Positions 35,494 to 46,733 of a DNA stretch of 64,000 nucleotides are shown here, one piece after another. The stretch comes from Staphylococcus aureus (GTDB lineage Bacteria; Bacillota; Bacilli; Staphylococcales; Staphylococcaceae), in NCBI RefSeq assembly GCF_001027105.1, contig NZ_CP011526.1, positions 1,922,001-1,986,000 of the forward strand. The letters run 5' to 3'. Both the position numbers and the translations under genes were made by a program. Position 1 is the stretch's first letter; every line of letters begins with the position of its first letter. The notes beneath the pieces are model-generated. The model saw nothing but the letters and a program-made list of their open reading frames with translations. It was not told the origin of the DNA and made no database searches.

Positions 35494-35741
35494 CATTTTC
35501 AAGGCTAATTATTGTATTTTTAGTCATTTATTTTTTAAACTACTAATGTTAATAACTCTAAATTTGATGTTGAATTAATTTGACGATTTTAAAGCATATC
35601 ATCATTTACTTTTTAATCAGAGTTACATCCAAATGATAGATTTCACGTTATACCTTCACGTATAATATTATGTATCGTTTGTAAGCAAATGACTAAAAGT
35701 CTATTAATATATACATTTAATTAATTGAAAGGATTGACTAC
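35494..35741. other. AT-rich gap before the exonuclease gene
   Basis: About 250 bases without an open frame or clear hairpin. It should hold the promoter of the exonuclease gene; I see only AT-rich sequence and no convincing -35/-10 pair. Confidence 0.4.
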
Positions 35742-36296
35742 ATGATACAAGATGCGTTTGTTGCACTTGATTTTGAAACAGCAAATGGTAAACGTACAAG
35801 TATTTGTTCTGTCGGAATGGTTAAAGTCATTGATAGTCAAATAACAGAAACATTTCATACTCTTGTGAATCCGCAAGACTATTTTTCACAACAAAATATT
35901 AAAATTCATGGCATACAACCAGAAGATGTTGAAAATGCACCTACGTTTGACTACGTATTTCCATATATGATGCAATTTATTGCAGATTTACCTGTTGTCG
36001 CACATAACGCGGCATTTGATATGAACGTCTTACATCAAAGCATTCAAAATATTGGTTTACCAACTCCAAATTTAACTTACTTTTGTAGTTATCAACTTGC
36101 TAAAAGAACCGTTGATTCGTATCGATACGGTTTAAAACATATGATGGAGTTTTATCAATTAGATTTTCATGGTCATCATGATGCATTGAATGATGCCAAA
36201 GCATGCGCAATGATTACTTTTAGGCTACTGAAAAATTATGAAAATTTAACATATGTAACTAATATTTATGGTAAAAATCTAAAAGATAAAGGCTAG
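35742..36296 (+). CDS. DnaQ-like 3'-5' exonuclease (DEDDh)
   Basis: 184-aa stand-alone exonuclease domain of the DNA polymerase III epsilon type. Exo I is ALDFETAN (Asp, Glu), Exo II is AHNAAFDMNVL (Asp), Exo III is HHDALNDAKA (His-x4-Asp). It may act in DNA repair or RNA trimming; which is not clear from sequence. RBS GAAAGGATT before the ATG. Converges on dinB with a shared terminator. Confidence 0.87.
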   Translation: MIQDAFVALDFETANGKRTSICSVGMVKVIDSQITETFHTLVNPQDYFSQQNIKIHGIQPEDVENAPTFDYVFPYMMQFIADLPVVAHNAAFDMNVLHQSIQNIGLPTPNLTYFCSYQLAKRTVDSYRYGLKHMMEFYQLDFHGHHDALNDAKACAMITFRLLKNYENLTYVTNIYGKNLKDKG

Positions 36297-36310
36297 GACT
36301 AAATAAAATA

Positions 36311-36365
36311 CTCCCTTCAAAAGTAAGCATTGTAAAAATGTAAACTTTGCAGGGAGCTTTATTTT
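36311..36365. terminator. Shared terminator of exonuclease and dinB
   Basis: CTCCCT pairs with AGGGAG and AAAGT with ACTTT inside it; T-rich sequence follows in both directions. Confidence 0.7.
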
Positions 36366-37434
36366 ATATAAAGTCATATATCGTCATATTTTTATAAGTT
36401 GATTGTTCTAAATTACCTACAGTGACACCAATAAGTCGAATTGGTACATCAGGGTCTTTTAAATCGTTATAAAGTAAATATGCAATATTATAAATATCTT
36501 CTTCAGAACTAACCGAATCTCTTAAACTCATCTGTTTAGATAGCGTTTCAAATTGATAAGTTTTAATTTTAACCGTTACAGTTTTAGCTGACTTCTGTAA
36601 TTTATTTAGACGTTCAGCTGTTTCACCTGACAATTCCCATACTTTTCTTAAAATCTCTTCATCATCATTCACGTCTGTTGCAAATGTGCGTTCAGTCCCT
36701 ACTGATTTTCTTACTCTTGATGATTTCACTTCACTATGGTCAATACCGCGTGCCTTGTTATATAAACCCCGACCTCTTTTTCCAAACAAACGTATTAATT
36801 CAAATTCCGTTTTCTCATATAAATCTCTACCGTTAAAAATACCATTATCATGCATTACTTTTTTGGAAGCTTTACCTACGCCTGGAAAATCTCCAATATC
36901 CAATGTCATCAAAATATCATGGACATTTTGATAATCAATCACAGTCATACCATCAGGTTTATTCATACCACTCGCTAATTTAGCTAAAAATTTGTTATAA
37001 GAAACACCTGCAGATGCTGTTAAATGTGTCTGCTCTAGAATATCTTTTCTAATATACTGAGCAATTTTCGAAGCAGGAAGGTCTGGTCTCACTAATTCTG
37101 TAATATCTAAATACGCTTCATCCAATGACATCGGTTCTACCTTATCTGTATAACTTCGGAAAATAGACATAATCTGCGCAGATGTTTCTCGGTAAGCACC
37201 AAAATTACTTGTGACAAAGTATCCATTTGGACATAATTTATGCGCTTGTGACATAGGCATTGCTGAATGGACGCCGTATTTTCGTGCTTCATAGGATGCC
37301 GTAGAGACAACACCCCTACTGCTTGCTTTACCACCAACAATGACTGGTTTCCCTTTCAATTTGGGGTTATCTCTCATTTCGACTTGTGCAAAAAAATAGT
37401 CCATATCTATATGAATAATTCGTCTCTCAGTCAA
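36364..37434 (-). CDS. dinB: DNA polymerase IV (Y family)
   Basis: 356-aa translesion polymerase. Palm motifs [12 protein letters not shown] and [10 protein letters not shown] carry the catalytic Asp, Asp and Glu; helix-hairpin-helix segment [10 protein letters not shown] follows, then the little-finger domain. The start is TTG at 37434, 5 nt after GGGAGGTG; no in-frame ATG fits the conserved N-terminus [11 protein letters not shown]. The usual C-terminal beta-clamp peptide is short ([16 protein letters not shown]). Single gene. Confidence 0.94.
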   Translation of the reverse strand: MTERRIIHIDMDYFFAQVEMRDNPKLKGKPVIVGGKASSRGVVSTASYEARKYGVHSAMPMSQAHKLCPNGYFVTSNFGAYRETSAQIMSIFRSYTDKVEPMSLDEAYLDITELVRPDLPASKIAQYIRKDILEQTHLTASAGVSYNKFLAKLASGMNKPDGMTVIDYQNVHDILMTLDIGDFPGVGKASKKVMHDNGIFNGRDLYEKTEFELIRLFGKRGRGLYNKARGIDHSEVKSSRVRKSVGTERTFATDVNDDEEILRKVWELSGETAERLNKLQKSAKTVTVKIKTYQFETLSKQMSLRDSVSSEEDIYNIAYLLYNDLKDPDVPIRLIGVTVGNLEQSTYKNMTIYDFI

Positions 37435-37680
37435 GTGCTCACCTCCCTACTAATTTTTACTTTTATAACGCACAAAAATATCTCAACATAATTATACGCT
37501 GTGTACGATTTTTTTACATAAATCTTGCACTTAGCGATAACTATATTGAGATAACTACAAGTTGTTATAAAATCAATTGCTATTTAAGCATGATGATGAA
37601 GACGATTGAGTAAGAAAACATAGGTAATCTGAAATAATTCAAGCAAATTCATTTTGTTGGTATCATCATATTAAAATTTA

Positions 37681-38211
37681 TTATTGAGTCGGCTTTTGAT
37701 GATACAAATAAATACTATCTTCATCTTGTTGAACATATTTAAAACTACTAGATATTGTTAATGCAACAAGCAGAATATCTATAAAGCAATAAGCGGTATG
37801 CATACTAAACATAAAAATAAGTGATGAATAACCAAATACCTTAATTAAAATAAGCAAGCCAGTACTTAATAGGATTAGTGGTGACAGCATAATAATTGAG
37901 AATTGCCATTTGTTGAAGCAAGCATCTGCTGTTTGGAATAAGATTCTGTCTTTTTTTATATTAAACATAGGTTTGCTATCTTTTTTAAATAAAAGAAATA
38001 ATGCTCTATGGATAAGTTCATGTAAAATCAATAAAATAATGAATCCAGCAAACCCATATACAAGATTGATGATGATATTTTGATCGACAACCGCTGTGAC
38101 ACCTAACGCCCACTTATACGTAAATAAAATCACGAATAACGCAATAACAAGTTGCAAGATAATAAACCTTCGCATTTGAAAATTATTTGTCGTTAAATCA
38201 ATTTTATGCAT
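37681..38211 (-). CDS. DUF3267 putative membrane zinc metalloprotease
   Basis: 176-aa membrane protein with about four hydrophobic helices and an HExxH zinc motif, HELIH at residues 64-68, within the second helix. This is the DUF3267 pattern, related to site-2-type proteases. No substrate is known. ATG at 38211 follows GGGAGGG; TTG at 38217 is unlikely. Neither neighbour is close enough to be an operon partner. Confidence 0.8.
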   Translation of the reverse strand: MHKIDLTTNNFQMRRFIILQLVIALFVILFTYKWALGVTAVVDQNIIINLVYGFAGFIILLILHELIHRALFLLFKKDSKPMFNIKKDRILFQTADACFNKWQFSIIMLSPLILLSTGLLILIKVFGYSSLIFMFSMHTAYCFIDILLVALTISSSFKYVQQDEDSIYLYHQKPTQ

Positions 38212-38380
38212 TACCAACCCTCCCGATCATGACATTCTTATTCTTCTTTAAATATAGTATACAATGTCACATTTAATTTAAAAAGTTCATATCAAGAAAG
38301 TAAATTGGCTGTAATAAAATTTTAATATACGACTTCTTTCTTCACTTATTAAGGCGAAATTTTATCTCAAATCATGTGCG

Positions 38381-39742
38381 CTATTTCAAATTGAATAATG
38401 CCACTGTCTCAACATGTGTTGTTTGTGGAAACATATCTACCGGTGTTACCTCTTCAAGTTGATATTTTTCAGCTAATAATAATGCATCACGTTGCTGTGT
38501 TGCGGTATTACATGAAATATAGACAATACGCTTAGGTTCTAATGTAAGCAAAGTCTGAATAAACGTTTCGTCACAGCCCTTTCTTGGCGGATCAACCATT
38601 ACAACATCTGGTTTAATCCCTTGTGCTTTCCATTGTAAAATAACTTCTTCAGCTTTCCCACAGACAAAAGTTGTATTATTGCATTGGTTTATAGTCGCAT
38701 TTTGTTGTGCGTCTTCAATTGCAGAAGGTACTACTTCAACACCGTATACATGTTTTGCAAGTGGTGCCATATATAGCCCTATTGTTCCAATACCACAATA
38801 GGTATCTAATACAACTTCATTACCTGTCAATTGCGCATACTCAATTGCTTTATTATATAATTTCTCTGTTTGTTCAGAATTAATTTGGTAGAATGACTGA
38901 TCACTTATTTTAAATGTACTATCTGTTAATTGATCAATAATTGTATCTTTACCATATAGCGTTATAGATTGACGTCCCATAATAACATTAGAGTGGCTAT
39001 CATTAATGTTTTGTTTAATGCTTGTCACATTAGGAAATGCATCTAATATCTTCTCAACAACAGCATTTTTTTGTGGCCACTTTTTACCATTAGTTACAAA
39101 AATAATCATCATTTCGTCTGTATGATATCCTGTTCTTACAACCAAATGTCTCATTAAACCTTTTTTCAATTGTTCTTGATAAATACTTACATTTAAATCT
39201 TTTAAAATAGATTTAACTTCATTCATCACTTCTTGATGTTGTGAATCTTGTATTAAACAACTTTCCATGTCAATAATGTCATGGCTTCTTTGACGATAAA
39301 AGCCCATAATAACTTCATTCTGTTCATTCTTACCAACTGGAATCTGGGACTTGTTTCGATATCTCCAAGGATCTGTCATGCCAACTGTATCGTTAATCTT
39401 AGAATTATCAAAATGCGCTTTTCGCTGAAACAAATTAATCACTTGTTCCTTTTTCATTTCAAGTTGTGCTTCGTATGATAAGTGTTGAAGTTGGCACCCA
39501 CCACAACGTTCATAATATATACATGGCGGTGCAACACGATTCTCACTTCTCGTATTTATATTAAGCAACTTACCTATCGCAAAGTTCTTTTTTACTTTGA
39601 TAATTTTATATTCAATTTGTTCATTAATTAAAGCTTGTGGTATGAAAATAGGAAAGCGATCTATTTTTACGACACCATGGCCTTCATGCGTTAAATCAAC
39701 AACTGTTCCCGTTTTTATGTCATTTTTAGCTATTGCTTGCAA
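38381..39742 (-). CDS. RlmD-type 23S rRNA (uracil-C5) methyltransferase
   Basis: 453-aa RumA/TrmA-family enzyme using SAM to make 5-methyluridine in 23S rRNA. Order: TRAM domain (1-60), iron-sulfur cysteines C74, C80 and C83 (CIYYERCGGC) with a fourth further on, SAM-binding LDTYCGIGTIGLYMAP, and catalytic Cys in YISCNTATQQRD. The start is TTG at 39742, 6 nt after GGAGGT. S. aureus has paralogs in this family, so RlmCD-type dual specificity (m5U747 and m5U1939) cannot be excluded. Confidence 0.88.
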   Translation of the reverse strand: MQAIAKNDIKTGTVVDLTHEGHGVVKIDRFPIFIPQALINEQIEYKIIKVKKNFAIGKLLNINTRSENRVAPPCIYYERCGGCQLQHLSYEAQLEMKKEQVINLFQRKAHFDNSKINDTVGMTDPWRYRNKSQIPVGKNEQNEVIMGFYRQRSHDIIDMESCLIQDSQHQEVMNEVKSILKDLNVSIYQEQLKKGLMRHLVVRTGYHTDEMMIIFVTNGKKWPQKNAVVEKILDAFPNVTSIKQNINDSHSNVIMGRQSITLYGKDTIIDQLTDSTFKISDQSFYQINSEQTEKLYNKAIEYAQLTGNEVVLDTYCGIGTIGLYMAPLAKHVYGVEVVPSAIEDAQQNATINQCNNTTFVCGKAEEVILQWKAQGIKPDVVMVDPPRKGCDETFIQTLLTLEPKRIVYISCNTATQQRDALLLAEKYQLEEVTPVDMFPQTTHVETVALFNLK

Positions 39743-39759
39743 AATTTTACCTCCAAAAT

Positions 39760-39800
39760 GAACAGGTTAGGAACAAAATTATGCGCTTCCTAACCTGCCA
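39760..39800 (-). terminator. Hairpin between dgkB and the rRNA methyltransferase
   Basis: CAGGTTAGGAA pairs perfectly with TTCCTAACCTG; the following reverse-strand sequence is only moderately T-rich (TTCATTTTGG), so it may attenuate rather than stop transcription. Confidence 0.6.
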
Positions 39801-39822
39801 TTATATATTTCACTATTTCTGT

Positions 39823-40770
39823 TTATTCTTCGATTAAATTGTCATCAACATGATCATTATTTATTAACTCTTCATTTACAATATCATTAGGTGCAAAGAC
39901 ATCTATATGACGTTCTAGATTTAAGAAATTCGCTGGTAATTTACCACCATATTCTCCATCTACATTTAGTTGTAAGTCTGTGAATGATGAAATATTAATT
40001 GCCTTTGCTTTTTCATAAATAACTTTAGGATGCTTAGTATGTTCTCCTCTTGAAGCTAAAGTCATAATATGACCAAGTTCTGCAAGGTTTGATTTTTCAA
40101 CTATAATTAACGTAAAATAGCCGTCATCTAACTTAGCGTCCGGCACTAATTTTTCAAATCCTGCCATTGAATTTGTTAAACCTAAAAAGAATAATAATGC
40201 TTCTCCTTGGAAAACATTACCATCATATTCAATTCTTAAATCTACAGCTTTCATTTGAGGTAACATTTCGAAACCTTTGATGTAATAAGCAAATGGACCA
40301 ACAATAGATTTCAATTTACTCGGTGTTTCATAAGAGACTTGCGTCAATTGTCCGCCTGCAGCTAAATTAATAAAGTATCGATTATTCATTTTACCAATAT
40401 CTACTTTAGTAGAATGACCTTCAATGATGACATCAAGTGCCCCCATGATGTCATTAGGTATATGCAATGCACGTCCAAAGTCATTAACAGTACCCATAGG
40501 AATGACACCTAGCTTAGGACGATTAGGCTTTTCTGCGATACCATTAACTACTTCATTTAATGTTCCATCACCACCTGCAGCGATTAATACATCATAATTT
40601 TCATGCATAGCTCTTTCTGCTTCAAGTGTGGCATCACCTATTTTCTCGGTTGCATATGCACTCGTTTCATATCCCGCTTTTTCTAATTTTATTAAGGCAT
40701 CAGGTAATTCTCTTTTAAATAGCTCTTTACCTGATGTCGGGTTATAAATGATTCTAGCACGTTTCCTCAT
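39823..40770 (-). CDS. dgkB: DgkB, soluble diacylglycerol kinase
   Basis: 315-aa lipid kinase that phosphorylates diacylglycerol released during lipoteichoic acid synthesis, returning it to phospholipid. N-terminal NPTSGKE, nucleotide motif AAGGDGTLNEVVNG and the PMGTVNDFGRAL loop define the DAGK catalytic domain, with the C-terminal beta-sandwich after about residue 140. RBS GAGGGAT before ATG. Followed by the rRNA methyltransferase gene on the same strand. Confidence 0.94.
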   Translation of the reverse strand: MRKRARIIYNPTSGKELFKRELPDALIKLEKAGYETSAYATEKIGDATLEAERAMHENYDVLIAAGGDGTLNEVVNGIAEKPNRPKLGVIPMGTVNDFGRALHIPNDIMGALDVIIEGHSTKVDIGKMNNRYFINLAAGGQLTQVSYETPSKLKSIVGPFAYYIKGFEMLPQMKAVDLRIEYDGNVFQGEALLFFLGLTNSMAGFEKLVPDAKLDDGYFTLIIVEKSNLAELGHIMTLASRGEHTKHPKVIYEKAKAINISSFTDLQLNVDGEYGGKLPANFLNLERHIDVFAPNDIVNEELINNDHVDDNLIEE

Positions 40771-40828
40771 ATCTTATCCCTCTACTTAAAATTCATATAT
40801 TTTAACTTCATCTTTGTTTCGTCTAATA

Positions 40829-41138
40829 GGGAGTGGGACAGAAATAATATTTAACAAAATTTATTTCGTTCTACCCCAACTTGCATTGTCTGTAGAATTT
40901 CCTTTCGAAATTCTCTATGTTGGGGCCCCACCCCAACTTGCACATTATTGTAAGCTGACAGAAAGTCAGCTTCTTTGTTTGGGGGCCCCGCCAACTTGCA
41001 CATTATTGTAAGCTGACAGAAAGTCAGCTTCTATGTTGGGGCCCCACTAGAATTGAAAAAAGCTTGTTACAAGCGTATTTTCTTTCAGTCAACTACAGCC
41101 AATATAACATTGTAGTGCCTAGGACATTGAATTTATGA
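40829..41138. repeat. STAR repeat locus 3
   Basis: Cores TGTTGGGGCCCC at 40918-40929 and 41034-41045, and a variant with one extra T and one extra G (TGTTTGGGGGCCCC) near 40977. Modules: AGAATTTC/GAAATTCT once and AAGCTGAC/GTCAGCTT twice, the latter two copies nearly identical over 50 bp. Left arm GGGAGTGGGACAGAAAT and right arm CTAGAATTGAAAAAAGC are shared with locus 2. Confidence 0.95.
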
Positions 41139-41465
41139 CCCAGGCTCAGTCTTATTTCATCATTCTTAATATCGTTAAAGACCAACTTGTATCTTAAACA
41201 AATACTATCTCAATATGTACAAAGCTTGTTATTTATTCAGCATTTTTTGCCGTTCTTCATTATATAGACTTCGTCAGTTATGCTATTTTACCTTTAAAAT
41301 GATGTTGTAAATATAATGTTGTCTTTATACAAAAATGTTTTATACCTTTTTATTATACAGTTTGCCTTAATATAATTAAAGCTAACGCATTAATAAAATT
41401 AATATTTTTACCATTAACATGTACAATGAATAAAGTTAAAAGTAATTTGACTTCTATAGATATAA
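41139..41465. other. Gene-free AT-rich stretch after STAR locus 3
   Basis: About 330 bases between STAR locus 3 and the gat terminator. Stops occur in every frame and there is no hairpin with a T-run. I see nothing supportable here. Confidence 0.4.
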
Positions 41466-41512
41466 ATAAACCCTCGATTGCATCTAAGTCAGCAATCAAG
41501 GGTTTATTTTTT
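41466..41512 (-). terminator. Terminator of the gatCAB operon
   Basis: AAACCCTcGATTGC pairs with GCAATCaAGGGTTT; reverse-strand T-rich tail (TTTATTTAT). Lies 27 nt past the gatB stop. Confidence 0.85.
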
Positions 41513-41538
41513 AAATCTTCATAGTTTGATGATTTAAA

Positions 41539-42966
41539 TTATCTTTTATCTAATTCTTGTTTTAATAGTTGATTTACTAATTGTGGATTAGCTTGACCTT
41601 TAGACGCTTTCATAATTTGACCAACTAAGAAGCCCATAGCTTTGCCTTTACCATTTTTGTAATCTTCAACTGATTGTTCGTTATTGTCTAATGCTTCATT
41701 TACAAATTTTAGAAGTGTTGCTTCATCAGAAATTTGAACTAAGCCATTATCTTCCATAATCTGTTTAGCATTACCACCTTTAGCTGCTAACTCTGGGAAG
41801 ACTTTCTTCGCAATTTTACTGCTCATTGTTCCGTCTTCGATAAGTTTAATCATACCTGCTAAATTTTCTGGTGTTAATTTAGTATCTAATAATTCTACTT
41901 GATTTTTATTTAAATATTCGTTTACGCCACCCATTAACCAGTTAGATGTTAATTTAACATCTGCACCGTGTTCAATTGTTGATTCAAAGAAATCTGACAT
42001 TTCTTTAGTCAATGTTAATACGTGTGCATCGTATGCAGGTAAACCTAATTCATTTACATACTTAGCTTTACGTTCATCTGGTAATTCAGGAATTGTCTGA
42101 CGAACACGCTCTTTCCAAGCATCATCAATATATAAAGGTACAATGTCAGGCTCTGGGAAGTAACGGTAATCATCAGAACCTTCTTTAACACGCATTAAAA
42201 TTGTTTTACCTGTAGATTCATCAAATCGACGTGTTTCTTGTCCGATTTCTCCACCATTTAACAATTCTTCTTCTTGGCGTTTTTCTTCATATTCTAAACC
42301 TTTACGTACATAGTTAAATGAGTTTAAGTTTTTCAATTCGGCTTTAGTACCAAATTTTTCTTGACCATATGGACGTAAAGAGATGTTAGCATCACAACGT
42401 AAAGATCCCTCTTCCATCTTAACGTCTGATACACCAGTGTATTGAATAATTGAACGCAATTTTTCTAAATATGCATATGCTTCTTTAGGTGAACGAATAT
42501 CTGGTTCAGATACGATTTCAATTAGCGGTGTACCTTGACGGTTCAAGTCAACTAATGAATACTCACCTTTATGTGTTGACTTACCAGCATCTTCTTCCAT
42601 GTGAAGACGAGTAATACCGATTCGTTTTGTTTCACCGTCGACTTCGATATCGATATATCCATTTTCACCAATTGGTTGATCAAATTGAGAAATTTGATAT
42701 GCTTTTGGATTATCTGGATAGAAATAGTTCTTACGGTCAAACTTAGATTCTGTTGCGATTTCCATATTTAGTGCCATTGCAGCACGCATTGCCCAGTCTA
42801 CTGCACGCTTATTAACAACTGGTAAGACACCTGGATATGCTAAGTCGATAACATTTGTATTTGAGTTAGGTTCTGCTCCAAAATGCGCTGGTGATGGAGA
42901 AAACATTTTTGAGTCCGTTTTTAACTCTACGTGAACTTCAAGTCCTATAACTGTTTCAAAATGCAT
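41539..42966 (-). CDS. gatB: GatB, Asp/Glu-tRNA amidotransferase subunit B
   Basis: 475-aa subunit that binds misacylated Glu-tRNA(Gln) and phosphorylates the side chain before amidation. N-terminal [15 protein letters not shown], cradle-domain signature [18 protein letters not shown] and the C-terminal helical YqeY-like domain are all seen. The ATG at 42966 follows AGGAGTGG; the in-frame GTG at 42975 lies in that site. Third gene of gatCAB, 12 nt after gatA. Confidence 0.97.
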
Positions 42967-42978
42967 GATTTCCACTCC

Positions 42979-44436
42979 TTATAATTTTTCATAAACGTCA
43001 TGTAAATTGTATTGTGTTTCATATTGATAAGCGACACGATATAACGTTTTTTCATCGAATGGTTTACCAATGAACTGTAAACCGATTGGTCGGCCATTTG
43101 ATTGTCCACAAGGAACAGAAATACCAGGTAATCCAGCTAAGTTTACTGGTGTTGTTAATAAATCATTGGCATACATTGTTAATGGATCATCAATTTCTTC
43201 ACCTAAATTAAACGCAGTTGTAGGCGCTGTTGGACCAACTACTACATCATAATTTTCGAATACTTTATCAAAGTCATTTTTAATCAATGTTCTAACTTTT
43301 TGAGATTTTTTATAGTAAGCATCATAGTAACCTGAACTTAATGCAAATGTACCTAAGAAAATACGACGTTTTACTTCTTTACCGAAACCTTCAGATCTTG
43401 ACATTTTATATAATTCTTCTAATGAATGAGCTTCTTTAGAATGATAACCATAACGAATTCCGTCAAAACGAGAAAGGTTTGACGAAGCTTCTGATGATGC
43501 AATCACGTAATATGATGGAATACCAAATTTAGTATTTGGCAATGATACTTCCTCAACGACAGCACCTAAAGATTTTAAAGTTTCTACAGCGTTTTGAACT
43601 GCTTCTTTTACGTCATCAGCTACACCTTCACCTAAGTATTCTTTAGGTAATGCAACTTTTAATCCTTTAATATCTTTACCAATTTCAGATGTAAAGTCTA
43701 CATCATCAACTGGTGCACTTGTAGAGTCATTAACATCTGCACCAGAAATAGCTTCTAATACGATTGCATTATCTTTTACATTTCGAGTCAATGGACCAAT
43801 TTGGTCTAATGAAGATGCAAAAGCAACTAATCCAAATCGAGATACACGACCGTATGTTGGTTTCATACCGACAACGCCACAATATGCAGCCGGTTGTCTA
43901 ATTGAACCACCTGTGTCTGAACCTAAGCTAAATGGTACTAAGCCAGCTGCAACTGCTGCTGCAGATCCACCTGATGAACCACCTGGCACTGCTTTATGGT
44001 CAAATGGGTTAACTGTTTTTTTGAAATAAGATGTTTCTGTTGAACCACCCATTGCAAACTCATCCATATTTAATTTACCGATTAAAACGGCATTTTCATT
44101 ATGTAGTTTTTCCATTACAGTAGATTCGTAAATTGGCACAAAACCTTCTAACATTTTACTTGCACATGTTGTTTCTAATCCGTTTGTAATAATGTTATCT
44201 TTTATACCCATTGGAATACCAAATAATTTGCCATCCATTTGATCTTTTGCTTGTAATTCATCCAATTCTTGCGCTTTTTTGATTGCATTTTCTTTATCCA
44301 GCGCTAGAAAAGACTTAATTGTTGGATCAGTCTCTTCAATTGCATCATATATATCTTTAACAACATCAGATGGTTTGATTTTTTTGTCTTTTATTAAAGT
44401 TAATAAATTCTCAACCGATTCGTAGCGAATGCTCAT
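42979..44436 (-). CDS. gatA: GatA, Asp/Glu-tRNA amidotransferase subunit A
   Basis: 485-aa amidase that releases ammonia from glutamine for GatB. Amidase-signature catalytic Lys lies in GIKDNI and the Ser pair in [12 protein letters not shown] with [12 protein letters not shown] downstream. ATG at 44436 follows GAGGAGG and starts 1 nt after the gatC stop, indicating coupling. Confidence 0.97.
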   Translation of the reverse strand: MSIRYESVENLLTLIKDKKIKPSDVVKDIYDAIEETDPTIKSFLALDKENAIKKAQELDELQAKDQMDGKLFGIPMGIKDNIITNGLETTCASKMLEGFVPIYESTVMEKLHNENAVLIGKLNMDEFAMGGSTETSYFKKTVNPFDHKAVPGGSSGGSAAAVAAGLVPFSLGSDTGGSIRQPAAYCGVVGMKPTYGRVSRFGLVAFASSLDQIGPLTRNVKDNAIVLEAISGADVNDSTSAPVDDVDFTSEIGKDIKGLKVALPKEYLGEGVADDVKEAVQNAVETLKSLGAVVEEVSLPNTKFGIPSYYVIASSEASSNLSRFDGIRYGYHSKEAHSLEELYKMSRSEGFGKEVKRRIFLGTFALSSGYYDAYYKKSQKVRTLIKNDFDKVFENYDVVVGPTAPTTAFNLGEEIDDPLTMYANDLLTTPVNLAGLPGISVPCGQSNGRPIGLQFIGKPFDEKTLYRVAYQYETQYNLHDVYEKL

Positions 44437-44437
44437 C

Positions 44438-44740
44438 TTACGCGTCCTCCTCATTCATGATTGTAGGCACTTTAAATTGTCCATCTTCTGTTTCTTTGGC
44501 ATTTTTCAAAGCTAATTCTTGTGGAATACCTTTAATTGCTTTATCTTCACGTAAAACGTTTTGTAAATCTAAAACGTGATATGTAGGTTCAACGCCTTCT
44601 GTATCAGCGCTATCATTTTGTTTTGCAAAATCTAAAATGCTTTCTAATGTGTTGGCCATTTCTTCCGTTTCTTCAGGAGAAATTTGAAGTCTTGCAAGAT
44701 TCGCGATATGCTCAACTTCTTCACGTGTTACTTTTGTCAT
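44438..44740 (-). CDS. gatC: GatC, Asp/Glu-tRNA amidotransferase subunit C
   Basis: 100-aa belt subunit that stabilises GatA on GatB. Typical start [16 protein letters not shown] and the extended C-terminal part [24 protein letters not shown] before the ATG. First gene of the leftward gatCAB operon; this route makes Gln-tRNA in bacteria without glutaminyl-tRNA synthetase. Confidence 0.96.
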
Positions 44741-45106
44741 TAATAAAAGCCTCCTTTAAGTCATTCATCACTAAATTGTATCAAATTTCCAATTAAAAAT
44801 CTAAGTATTTATGAGGTGCTACTTTAATTACATATAAACTGTATAAACATTATCATTCGTTTATCAAATCATTTTTTATGAAAACAACACTCTTTTAATA
44901 TTAGACAACCCAATTCAATATTATGATTATGCAATTTTAATTATAAAAATTTGCTCATATCCAAAAAATACGAAAGCGCTTTCTATATTGGTATGCAAGT
45001 ATTTCAAAAAGAATAAATTTAATTTTCCTACTTTTCTAAACATTTATCTTTATGTATAATGTTTTCAAGTAACTAAATTATAAATTAAATAAAGGGAGTG
45101 TTTATC
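44741..45106. other. Divergent regulatory region gatC / putP
   Basis: About 365 bases between two diverging units. It holds the putative cre site at 44970-44984 and a TATAAT at 45055-45060 suited to putP, although no good -35 stands at 17 nt. No gene seen. Confidence 0.45.
44970..44984. promoter_or_regulatory. Putative CcpA cre site upstream of putP
   Basis: ACGAAAGCGCTTTCT fits the cre pattern WTGWAARCGYWWWCW with one mismatch (second base C instead of T) and is centred on a perfect AAAGCGCTTT palindrome. It lies about 70 bp upstream of the -10-like box, so carbon catabolite control of putP is plausible. Confidence 0.65.
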
Positions 45107-46645
45107 ATGCTTACAATGGGGACAGCATTAAGTCAACAAGTAGATGCCAATTGGCAAACTTATATTATGATTGCCGTCTACTTCTTGATACTAATCGTTA
45201 TTGGCTTTTACGGTTACAAGCAAGCAACTGGTAACCTAAGCGAGTACATGTTAGGTGGACGTAGTATTGGACCGTATATTACTGCATTATCAGCTGGAGC
45301 TTCAGATATGAGTGGATGGATGATTATGGGGCTACCTGGTTCTGTCTATAGCACTGGTCTATCAGCTATGTGGATTACAATCGGTTTAACATTAGGTGCT
45401 TATATAAATTACTTTGTTGTTGCTCCTAGACTTCGTGTTTATACCGAATTAGCTGGAGATGCAATTACATTACCAGATTTCTTTAAAAATCGTTTAAACG
45501 ATAAAAATAATGTGTTAAAGATTATTTCTGGATTGATTATCGTAGTATTCTTTACATTATATACACATTCTGGTTTCGTATCTGGTGGTAAACTATTTGA
45601 AAGTGCTTTTGGATTAGATTATCATTTCGGTTTAATATTAGTTGCTTTCATTGTCATTTTCTATACTTTCTTTGGTGGATATTTAGCTGTATCAATTACA
45701 GATTTCTTCCAAGGTGTCATTATGTTAATTGCGATGGTTATGGTCCCTATTGTTGCTATGATGAATTTAAACGGCTGGGGAACGTTTCATGATGTAGCAG
45801 CTATGAAACCTACAAATTTAAATTTATTTAAAGGGTTATCATTTATAGGAATTATCTCTCTATTTTCATGGGGATTAGGTTATTTCGGTCAACCTCATAT
45901 CATTGTAAGGTTTATGTCTATTAAATCACACAAGATGCTACCTAAAGCTAGACGTTTAGGTATTAGCTGGATGGCTGTTGGTTTATTAGGCGCTGTGGCT
46001 GTTGGTTTAACAGGTATTGCATTCGTACCTGCTTATCATATTAAACTAGAAGATCCTGAGACATTATTCATCGTGATGAGTCAAGTACTCTTCCATCCTC
46101 TTGTAGGTGGTTTCTTACTTGCTGCGATTCTAGCTGCAATTATGAGCACGATTTCTTCACAATTACTTGTAACATCTAGTTCACTAACGGAAGACTTTTA
46201 TAAATTAATTCGTGGTGAAGAAAAAGCTAAAACGCACCAAAAAGAATTTGTTATGATTGGAAGATTATCTGTATTAGTTGTAGCAATTGTTGCCATCGCG
46301 ATTGCATGGAATCCAAACGACACAATTCTAAACTTAGTAGGTAACGCTTGGGCCGGATTTGGTGCATCGTTCAGTCCACTTGTGCTATTTGCACTTTACT
46401 GGAAAGGTTTGACACGTGCCGGTGCTGTAAGTGGAATGGTTTCAGGTGCCTTAGTCGTTATCGTTTGGATTGCGTGGATTAAACCATTGGCACATATCAA
46501 CGAAATATTCGGCTTATATGAAATTATTCCTGGATTTATTGTAAGTGTAATCGTTACATATGTTGTAAGTAAACTTACTAAAAAACCTGGTGCATTTGTT
46601 GAAACTGACTTAAACAAAGTTCGTGACATCGTTAGAGAAAAATAA
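45107..46645 (+). CDS. putP: PutP, sodium/proline symporter
   Basis: 512-aa member of the solute:sodium symporter family, the high-affinity proline uptake system of S. aureus, used in colonisation. About 12-13 transmembrane helices; conserved [27 protein letters not shown] and the Na+/substrate region [19 protein letters not shown] are seen. ATG at 45107 follows AAAGGGAG; an ATG at 45098 falls too close. Terminator at 46666-46715. Confidence 0.95.
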   Translation: MLTMGTALSQQVDANWQTYIMIAVYFLILIVIGFYGYKQATGNLSEYMLGGRSIGPYITALSAGASDMSGWMIMGLPGSVYSTGLSAMWITIGLTLGAYINYFVVAPRLRVYTELAGDAITLPDFFKNRLNDKNNVLKIISGLIIVVFFTLYTHSGFVSGGKLFESAFGLDYHFGLILVAFIVIFYTFFGGYLAVSITDFFQGVIMLIAMVMVPIVAMMNLNGWGTFHDVAAMKPTNLNLFKGLSFIGIISLFSWGLGYFGQPHIIVRFMSIKSHKMLPKARRLGISWMAVGLLGAVAVGLTGIAFVPAYHIKLEDPETLFIVMSQVLFHPLVGGFLLAAILAAIMSTISSQLLVTSSSLTEDFYKLIRGEEKAKTHQKEFVMIGRLSVLVVAIVAIAIAWNPNDTILNLVGNAWAGFGASFSPLVLFALYWKGLTRAGAVSGMVSGALVVIVWIAWIKPLAHINEIFGLYEIIPGFIVSVIVTYVVSKLTKKPGAFVETDLNKVRDIVREK

Positions 46646-46665
46646 TTCATAAGTCTTAACAAATT

Positions 46666-46715
46666 AAAAAGGTACTAATGTTAATCAAAATTATGACTAA
46701 CATTGGTACCTTTTT
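46666..46715. terminator. Bidirectional terminator putP / camS
   Basis: AAAAAGGTACtAATGTTA pairs with TAACATTgGTACCTTTTT; works for both converging transcripts. Confidence 0.9.
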
Positions 46716-46733
46716 ATTATCTTTAATTTACAA

